NCBI GenBank assembly: GCA_965248635.1
Contig: OZ252114.1
Span: 4,774,001-4,838,000, forward strand
From: CBDAPI01 sp965248635
GTDB lineage: Bacteria > Acidobacteriota > UBA6911 > RPQK01 > CBDAPI01
Direction of reading: 5' to 3'
DNA: 64,000 bases
The notes under the pieces were generated by a model that was not told where the DNA came from, did not search any database, and saw only the letters and a list, made by a program, of their open reading frames with translations. Shown piece after piece: positions 58,466 through 64,000 of the stretch. The translations under genes were made by a program, and so were the position numbers. Numbering within the stretch: the stretch's first letter is position 1; every line of letters begins with the position of its first letter.

Positions 58466-59470
58466 TCATGTCTCGGATTCCAGGGCGGAGGACGGGATGA
58501 AGACCCCGTCGTCAAAACGGAGCATGACCAGACCATCCGTCCAGAGACTGGAATCCAAATTGGAGTCCAATTCCAGCAATTCTTCCAGGATCCATCTGAT
58601 GTAGAGATCCCCGGCTGCCTCCGTCAAGGGGTAACCCCCCCCGAAACGGGGGTTGATTTCCACAACATTCAAGGCCCCTGAGTCTGCATCATGAAAGATC
58701 TGAATGTTCATGGGTCCGTAGGAACCGGGTAGCGCCTCCGCAATGTTTTTCGCAGCTCTCTCAACCATCGGATGCCGCACCGTCATCCCCTTGCTCAGCT
58801 CGCCGGCTCGGACCTTGAGCCTTTTCCTGGGAACGGCGCACACGCAATGCCCTGATCGGTTCACGAGCACATCCACTGTATATTCCCAACCGGGAGCCGT
58901 AGCCTGAACAATCAAGTCTTCCGCGTCGCTCTGCCTTGCCAGAAAGACCAGCTGCTCTCGAGTGTCGATTCGAAAGACACCCTTGGAGGCGCTTCCCGCT
59001 CGCGGCTTAACAATCAATGGGAATTCCCAGTTTTGCGGGTCGCCCAAAACCTCTTCGAAGAAGCTCTGTCGCACAGTTGGAAAGCTGTGCTCCTGCAACC
59101 ACCGGTGCGTGCTGACCTTGTCACTCGTAATGGCTACAGTCTCCGGTTCTGATATGAGCACGGTGATCCCTTGTTTTGAGAATTCGTCCCTGTGGCGACT
59201 GTATACGGGGAGCTCCGGATCGATGGTAGGAATGATGAGCCCGATTGAGTGTTCGCGGGCAAGTTTTAAGACAGACGCGACAAAGTCGGGTGAGGAGCAG
59301 GGGGGAACGGAGAATGCTCGATCAGCGGAGTGAAAAGCGGAGGAGAGGTCCGACATGTCAATGGCGATGACCTGACCGGCAAGCCCCAGCTTTTCCAGAT
59401 TCTTTCGACACAGGCGAAGCAGTGCGACTCGACGTCCCGCCGATGAGATCAAGACGGAAAACTCTTTCAT
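58466..59470 (-). CDS. ATP-grasp family ligase (CarB-like)
   Basis: A 334-aa protein from the ATG at 59470, which has GGGAG upstream; a GTG at 59539 gives 23 more residues. The N-terminal Rossmann-like part (SVLISSAGRRVALLRLCRKN) resembles proteins annotated as carbamoyl-phosphate synthase large-subunit-like. The ATP-grasp core has FPLIVKPRAGSASKGVF and the metal site NVVEINPRFGGGYPL. It should join a carboxylate to an amine or thiol using ATP. Its substrate within the polysaccharide locus is unknown. Confidence 0.78.
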   Translation of the reverse strand: MKEFSVLISSAGRRVALLRLCRKNLEKLGLAGQVIAIDMSDLSSAFHSADRAFSVPPCSSPDFVASVLKLAREHSIGLIIPTIDPELPVYSRHRDEFSKQGITVLISEPETVAITSDKVSTHRWLQEHSFPTVRQSFFEEVLGDPQNWEFPLIVKPRAGSASKGVFRIDTREQLVFLARQSDAEDLIVQATAPGWEYTVDVLVNRSGHCVCAVPRKRLKVRAGELSKGMTVRHPMVERAAKNIAEALPGSYGPMNIQIFHDADSGALNVVEINPRFGGGYPLTEAAGDLYIRWILEELLELDSNLDSSLWTDGLVMLRFDDGVFIPSSALESET

Positions 59471-59732
59471 CCCGAGTACTCCCAGTCCCCTGGAAAATGA
59501 TCTGATGTCGCGGTGTTCATTTGGTAGGGTGATCTTCACACTTTGTCGCCTGAAAGAATACCGGCTGCCGACTCAGGCGCAAAGTGGGAGACTACAATCA
59601 GTCAATCTGTGGCCCCGATCGCAGGCTGAATGACTCGCCACCTCCCCGTGCTAGACTTGGGACGTCGAGGGCGAGGTCACGCGGGCCCCAGAAAGGCACC
59701 TTTTAGCCCTCGAATATCTTGCCCGCCGCAAT

Positions 59733-60878
59733 TTGCCTTCACTGTCCAGAGAGGCCCTTCTCGTCCTCCTCCTCTACGGGCTCTTCCTCGGCGTCAATGC
59801 TTGGTCACTTCTTGACGCCAAAGACCTGGTGGGGGGGGCCATCGGCTTGACGGTGTACAGCTTCGGCGCCTTGATTTGCCTGGCTACTATTATCGCTGTT
59901 CAGGAAGTTGGGAGCATCAAACCCATTGTTGTCTCGTTTTGTCTTGTTTTCGTCGTTGTGATCTTCTTTGCAATCGTCGAGATTTCTGGATTCCTTTGGC
60001 TTATTTCAAAGAGTCATCCGGCAAGGGTCAGCAGCACTTTTAGAAACCCCAACCAGTTGGGTTTCTTCCTGACCATCGTCATTCCTCTAGTTCTGGTCTT
60101 TCTTGCCTCAAAATCGACAGACCATAAGGTCCTGAAAAAGCTGGCTCTTGTTGCGATGTTGGCCTCGGCGCTGGTGGTGATGGCTACTGCTGCCAAGCTA
60201 ACGTTTCTGATTGTGATCGTGGAGATCGGGCTTCTTCTCTTGATCGCCCTGATGTGGATGGAGGGAAGCATCTGGCGAAAGTTTCTGCAAATCGCCCTGC
60301 TTTCCTCTCTCTTGACTCCATCCCTTCTGTACCTGGGTATCGGCCAGATTCATTTTGCAAGGTTCCAACACCGCGTTTTGGGGTGGTTCGGTCAAGCGGC
60401 AACATCACCGCAGGCAGTGGACCCCACCGAAGCTTTGATAGAACGGACCGGTGGCGAGTTTCTCATCCTTAATTGGGTCCTCCCCGCCAAAACGCTTCTG
60501 ACAGAACCGTGGCTGGGCGTTGGTGTTGGGAACGGGGTCTCGACCTACCAGCTGCATCCGGGAAGATTCAACGAAGTACACAGCCAGTACTTTGGCATAG
60601 TGGGGGAGACGGGACTGTTGGGGCTGGTGACATTTCTAGTTTTTCTCGGAGCAGCGGTTTTCCAGGTAGGTTTGTTCATGAAAGAGAAGCAGGTTGGCTC
60701 CTGGATGACGCTGGGCCTCACGATAGCATTTGCAGCCTGCCTTTTGTCCGGAGTCTACAACTATTTTTTTCGTCGCAGGGAGTTCTGGATCGTCTTGGGC
60801 GTCATTCTGGCCTGTCGTCACCGGCTGCCAGGGATCCTGAACCGGGTTGCCGCACCAGGGCCATCCGGCTCGAGTTGA
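59733..60878 (+). CDS. Second O-antigen ligase/polymerase-like membrane protein
   Basis: A 381-aa protein starting at a TTG, as an upstream in-frame stop leaves few alternatives. It has about ten helices with ARVSSTFRNPNQLGFFLTIV and TEPWLGVGVGNGVSTYQL, the two Wzy_C-type blocks. It is shorter than its relative at 56.4 kb. The more Ile/Val-rich composition compared with neighbours may indicate a separate origin. It ends 7 bp before asnB. Confidence 0.75.
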   Translation: MPSLSREALLVLLLYGLFLGVNAWSLLDAKDLVGGAIGLTVYSFGALICLATIIAVQEVGSIKPIVVSFCLVFVVVIFFAIVEISGFLWLISKSHPARVSSTFRNPNQLGFFLTIVIPLVLVFLASKSTDHKVLKKLALVAMLASALVVMATAAKLTFLIVIVEIGLLLLIALMWMEGSIWRKFLQIALLSSLLTPSLLYLGIGQIHFARFQHRVLGWFGQAATSPQAVDPTEALIERTGGEFLILNWVLPAKTLLTEPWLGVGVGNGVSTYQLHPGRFNEVHSQYFGIVGETGLLGLVTFLVFLGAAVFQVGLFMKEKQVGSWMTLGLTIAFAACLLSGVYNYFFRRREFWIVLGVILACRHRLPGILNRVAAPGPSGSS

Positions 60879-60885
60879 TCTAAGC

Positions 60886-62838
60886 ATGTGTGGAATCTTT
60901 GGAAGCTTTGCGGACGAGGAAGAGCTCGTTGATGCGAGAATCGGAGATCTTTGCACCGACACTCTTACCCACAGGGGCCCGGATGACAGGGGAACCCACA
61001 GTGAGACTTCCTTATTCCTGGGGATGAGGCGCCTTACCATCCTCGATCTTGAAACGGGAAATCAACCGATTTGGGACGCTTCCAAGAACTTCTGCATCGT
61101 CTACAACGGAGAGCTTTACAACTACCGGGAGATTCGCTCCACGCTTCGCTCAGAGGGCTTTTCTTTCCGGACCCATTCGGACACGGAGGTGGTTTTGAAT
61201 GCCTTCGTGAAGTTGGGACCGCAGTGTCTGCAGCAATTCAATGGAATGTGTGCCTTTGCCGTCTGGAACCGGCGTGAACGTTCGTTGTTCATCGCCCGGG
61301 ACCGGCTAGGAGAAAAACCTCTCTACTACTTCTGGGATGGAAAGCGCCTCGTCTTTGCCTCAGAGATAAAAGCCATCGTTGCAGATCCCACGATCGAGCG
61401 GGAGATCGACTTCCAGGGATTGTTCAATTATCTGTCATTCGGAAGCTCGCTTCCGCCAACGACCATCTTTCGAAACATTTTCAAGCTGCAACCAGGGCAC
61501 TATCTGGAAGTTTCGACTAAAGGACCCTCGCTTCATGAGTACTGGGATGTCCCCCGCCAAACCGAACCACACGGAAAGGGTTCATCCTACAGCGCCGAGA
61601 CCATTAGAGAATTACTGGCTGATTCTGTCCGCATGAGGATGGTTTCAGATGTTCCTCTGGGAGCTTTCTTGAGTGGAGGGGTCGACTCCAGTGCGATCGT
61701 GGCCTACATGACCCGCTTTTCAGAGCGACCGGTCAAGACCTTTTCTCTCGGCTTCCCTTCCCACCGAAACTTCAGTGAGTTGGATGACGCCCGGTTGGTT
61801 GCCAAACATTTTGGCACGGATCACTACGAGTTGGAGCTTGATCACGTTGATGCTCCTGAGATTTTCGAGAAGCTCGCCTATCAGTACGACGAGCCTTTCT
61901 TCGATCCGGCCAAGATCCCTGTCTATCTTCTGAGTCGATTCGCTCGCCAACATGTCAAAGTGGCCCTGGGGGGTGAGGGCGCCGACGAGCTGTTTGGCGG
62001 ATACCGCCGCTACGCCGCCGACCAGCTCTCCCATGCGTACAGGAGGCTGTTGCCCGGTAGTAGTGCTCTCGAGAATCTTATGGCCAGGCTTCCTAGGATG
62101 GGCCGAATGAAGACAGCGGCCCGAACTCTGGGAATCCCTTCTCCCGGGCGCCGTTACGCCAACTGGCTCCTGGCATTCTGGCCGGACGCGCTCGGGGAAC
62201 TAGTTTCGGAAGAGCTGATGCAAGAACTGAGCCAACACGATCCCTTTGGCCATTACCAAGATCTCTGCGGAAACCTGGGATCAGAAACCGCCCACTTGAA
62301 CAGACTTCTCTATGTCGATTTGAAGTCCTGGCTACCCAACACATACCTGGAAAAAACGGACAAGGCGTCGATGGCCGCCAGTCTGGAAGTGCGTCTGCCT
62401 TTCCTGGACCATCGTCTGGTGGAGTTCGCGTTTCGGATTCCCCCGGGCCAGAAAATCAGGACCTGGAACACGAAGATAGTCCTGAAAGAGGCTTTGAAAG
62501 ACGTTCTTCCGAGGCATGTGCTCAAGAAACGGAAACACGGCTTCTCAGTCCCCACCGACCAGTGGTTTCGAGGCCACCTGGCGGGCTATCTGCGAGACAA
62601 CCTGACCTCCAGTCGAGCCAGAAATCGAGGCTATTTCGACCCGCGGGCCGTGGACACCCTGATCGGAGAGCATGCGAGCGGTAAAAAGAACTGGGATGCC
62701 CAATTGGGGCTGCTCCTGAGCTTTGAACTGTGGGCGCAGCATTATCTGGATGATCGACCACGGCCCGAAACCGGGGCTCCGGACCGAAGCCATGTGACTC
62801 ACAAGCCTTTTGCCGGGATAGAATCGACTCCCAGATGA
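60886..62838 (+). CDS. asnB: Asparagine synthase (glutamine-hydrolysing) family protein
   Basis: A 650-aa protein from the ATG at 60886, giving the Cys2 nucleophile (MCGIFGSF) of the class II glutaminase domain. This is followed by THRGPDDRG and YNGELYNYRE. The synthetase domain has the PP-loop LSGGVDSSAIVAYMT. In surface polysaccharide loci such enzymes often amidate sugars rather than make asparagine, which is possible here because the next gene is a sugar aminotransferase. It overlaps that gene by 4 bp. Confidence 0.9.
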   Translation: MCGIFGSFADEEELVDARIGDLCTDTLTHRGPDDRGTHSETSLFLGMRRLTILDLETGNQPIWDASKNFCIVYNGELYNYREIRSTLRSEGFSFRTHSDTEVVLNAFVKLGPQCLQQFNGMCAFAVWNRRERSLFIARDRLGEKPLYYFWDGKRLVFASEIKAIVADPTIEREIDFQGLFNYLSFGSSLPPTTIFRNIFKLQPGHYLEVSTKGPSLHEYWDVPRQTEPHGKGSSYSAETIRELLADSVRMRMVSDVPLGAFLSGGVDSSAIVAYMTRFSERPVKTFSLGFPSHRNFSELDDARLVAKHFGTDHYELELDHVDAPEIFEKLAYQYDEPFFDPAKIPVYLLSRFARQHVKVALGGEGADELFGGYRRYAADQLSHAYRRLLPGSSALENLMARLPRMGRMKTAARTLGIPSPGRRYANWLLAFWPDALGELVSEELMQELSQHDPFGHYQDLCGNLGSETAHLNRLLYVDLKSWLPNTYLEKTDKASMAASLEVRLPFLDHRLVEFAFRIPPGQKIRTWNTKIVLKEALKDVLPRHVLKKRKHGFSVPTDQWFRGHLAGYLRDNLTSSRARNRGYFDPRAVDTLIGEHASGKKNWDAQLGLLLSFELWAQHYLDDRPRPETGAPDRSHVTHKPFAGIESTPR

Positions 62839-64000
62839 AAGCCCGGGAAACCAATCGAATCTACCTCTCGAGTCCACACCTGGGGGGATTAGAAAACCGT
62901 TTCCTGAAAGAGGCTGTCGATTCCAACTGGATTGCTCCTGTCGGTCCGAAAGTGGATGCATTTGAAGAAGAGTTCTCTTCGTACCTTGACGTGAAAGCGG
63001 CGGCGGCCTTGGTCTCGGGAACGGCGGCACTACATCTGGGACTGCGCTTGGCCGGAGTAGGGAACGGGGACAGGGTGCTTTGCTCGACGTTGACGTTTGT
63101 TGCCTCGGCCAATCCCATTCTGTACCTTCAGGCAACCCCCTTGTTCGTCGATGCGGACCGGAGTAGCTGGAATCTGGATCCCAACCTGCTCGAGGATGAA
63201 TTGGCTCGCAGCGCCAGGCGGGGGCGCATGCCGCGGGCAGTGGTGGTGGCTGACGTCCTGGGGCAGAGTGCGGACTGGGACGCCATAGAAACTATCTGCT
63301 GTCGCTACGGAGTGGAGATCGTCGAGGATGCGGCTGAATCGCTGGGGGCCACCTACCGGGGTCGCGCCGTCGGTCGCTTCGGCAAATGCGCTGCCTTCTC
63401 CTTCAACGGCAACAAGATCATCACGACATCGGGCGGAGGGATGCTGGTCTCTCAAGATGCGGCGCTGGTTGATCAGGCCCGTTTTCTGGCAGCCCAGGCT
63501 CGTGATCCTACGCCGCACTACTCGCACTCGACTCTGGGTTATAACTACCGGATGAGCAATCTGCTGGCTGCGGTTGGCCGCGCCCAGTTGGACGTACTCG
63601 GGCAAAGGATCGCCCAGCGCCTGGCGATCTTCGAGTTTTATCAATCCCATCTCGGGGATCTGCCCGGGCTCGACTTCATGCCCGAAACGGATTACGGGCA
63701 GCCCACCCGCTGGTTTACCTGCATCCAGATTGATCCCGATTTATTCGGTGCCGACAGCGAGGCAATCCGTCTGGCTCTCGAGGAGGAAAATATCGAGTCA
63801 CGCCCTATATGGATGCCTTTGCACATGCAGCCTCTATTCGAAGGGGCCGAGGTCGTGGGCGGTCACGTCTCCGAAGAAATCTTCCGCAAAGGCCTGTGCC
63901 TGCCGAGCAGCTCTTCTCTGGGGCGGCCTGACTTGGAGCGAATCGTGGGGACGATTCGCAAGACCTGCGCCGCTGTCGGAAAGTCCGACCAGAACTTGTG
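62835..64000 (+). CDS. DegT/DnrJ/EryC1/StrS sugar aminotransferase, 3' end cut
   Basis: At least 388 codons; the frame is open to the right edge with no stop. It starts in the asnB stop codon (ATGA). The PLP fold has SGTAALHLGLRLAGV, VEDAAESLGATYRGR and the PLP lysine in FSFNGNKIITTSGGGM. The segment RIYLSSPHLGGLE is like aminotransferases that make UDP-4-amino sugars (PglE-type) or dTDP-amino sugars. It would aminate a keto-sugar nucleotide. Length suggests only a few residues are missing. Confidence 0.88.
   Translation, partial: MKARETNRIYLSSPHLGGLENRFLKEAVDSNWIAPVGPKVDAFEEEFSSYLDVKAAAALVSGTAALHLGLRLAGVGNGDRVLCSTLTFVASANPILYLQATPLFVDADRSSWNLDPNLLEDELARSARRGRMPRAVVVADVLGQSADWDAIETICCRYGVEIVEDAAESLGATYRGRAVGRFGKCAAFSFNGNKIITTSGGGMLVSQDAALVDQARFLAAQARDPTPHYSHSTLGYNYRMSNLLAAVGRAQLDVLGQRIAQRLAIFEFYQSHLGDLPGLDFMPETDYGQPTRWFTCIQIDPDLFGADSEAIRLALEEENIESRPIWMPLHMQPLFEGAEVVGGHVSEEIFRKGLCLPSSSSLGRPDLERIVGTIRKTCAAVGKSDQNL

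Noticed and set aside
1..64000. tRNA, rRNA or insertion sequences
   Set aside because: No cloverleaf-like sequence, rRNA segment or transposase frame was recognised by eye; a tRNAscan-SE or Infernal run would be needed to exclude them.

Overview
The window reads as chromosomal DNA of a Gram-negative, respiring bacterium. It holds System I cytochrome c maturation, a proton-pumping complex I, heptose/LPS-type sugar genes, RseP, and split-subunit methylmalonyl-CoA mutase. Gene content and the many short intergenic repeats suggest an Acidobacteriota-like lineage, but that is an inference from style; no rRNA or other marker is present. No insertion sequence, prophage, CRISPR array or tRNA was recognised.

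Layout. 1-4015 (minus strand): ccmE-F-H-ccmI-like-A-B, cut by the left edge. 4251-6001 (minus): F0 genes atpZ-atpI-atpB-atpE with no F1 genes beside them. 6184-16496 (minus): an 11-gene complex I operon, nuoABCD-HIJKLMN, without nuoEFG. 16572-18926 (minus): UDP-glucuronate decarboxylase and a sulfatase-fold hydrolase. 19062-24973 (plus): uvrB-aroA-aroK, an AhpD-like peroxidase-family gene with an in-frame TGA exactly at the second Cys of its CxxC motif (candidate selenoprotein), and a LysM lytic transglycosylase. 24976-30666: clpB, grpE, a cyclophilin lipoprotein, ruvC and yebC. 30869-35819 (plus): truA, uppS-cdsA-dxr and rseP. 36057-40796: apgM beside 2-phosphoglycerate kinase, an anti-sigma/antagonist pair, a broken dtd, and lexA followed by a 50-aa ORF. 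41015-45777: a PDZ remnant, an ECF sigma/anti-sigma/TPR trio, methylmalonyl-CoA mutase and a SprT-like protein. 45778-54125: heptose kinase and heptosyltransferase, Trm112, thpR-cinA, rimO-yacG-pgpA, an M20 peptidase and a TerB-like protein. 54219-64000: a surface polysaccharide locus with a flippase-like protein, a GT-C-like protein, two O-antigen ligase/polymerase-like proteins, a phosphoheptose isomerase, an ATP-grasp enzyme, AsnB and a DegT aminotransferase cut by the right edge.

The genes between 1 and 16.5 kb together build an aerobic electron transport chain: NADH or another donor enters via complex I, c-type cytochromes are matured by Ccm, and the proton gradient is used by ATP synthase. 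The 30-36 kb block supplies envelope precursors (isoprenoid carrier, phospholipid) and envelope stress proteolysis. The 45-64 kb genes supply heptose and polysaccharide.

The most unusual content lies between genes. (1) Four long hairpins, in two doublets, share a conserved loop around CGTTTAAATTCCCG; their stems differ in sequence yet stay paired. (2) Four copies of a palindrome have the core CCGTGG-N8-CCACGG. (3) Six tracts of degenerate 7-nt tandem repeats. (4) Two copies of a GGGTC-GGCACCT-GAC type palindrome. Several gene 3' ends run into these repeats. The candidate selenoprotein and the hairpin family are the two observations most worth testing.
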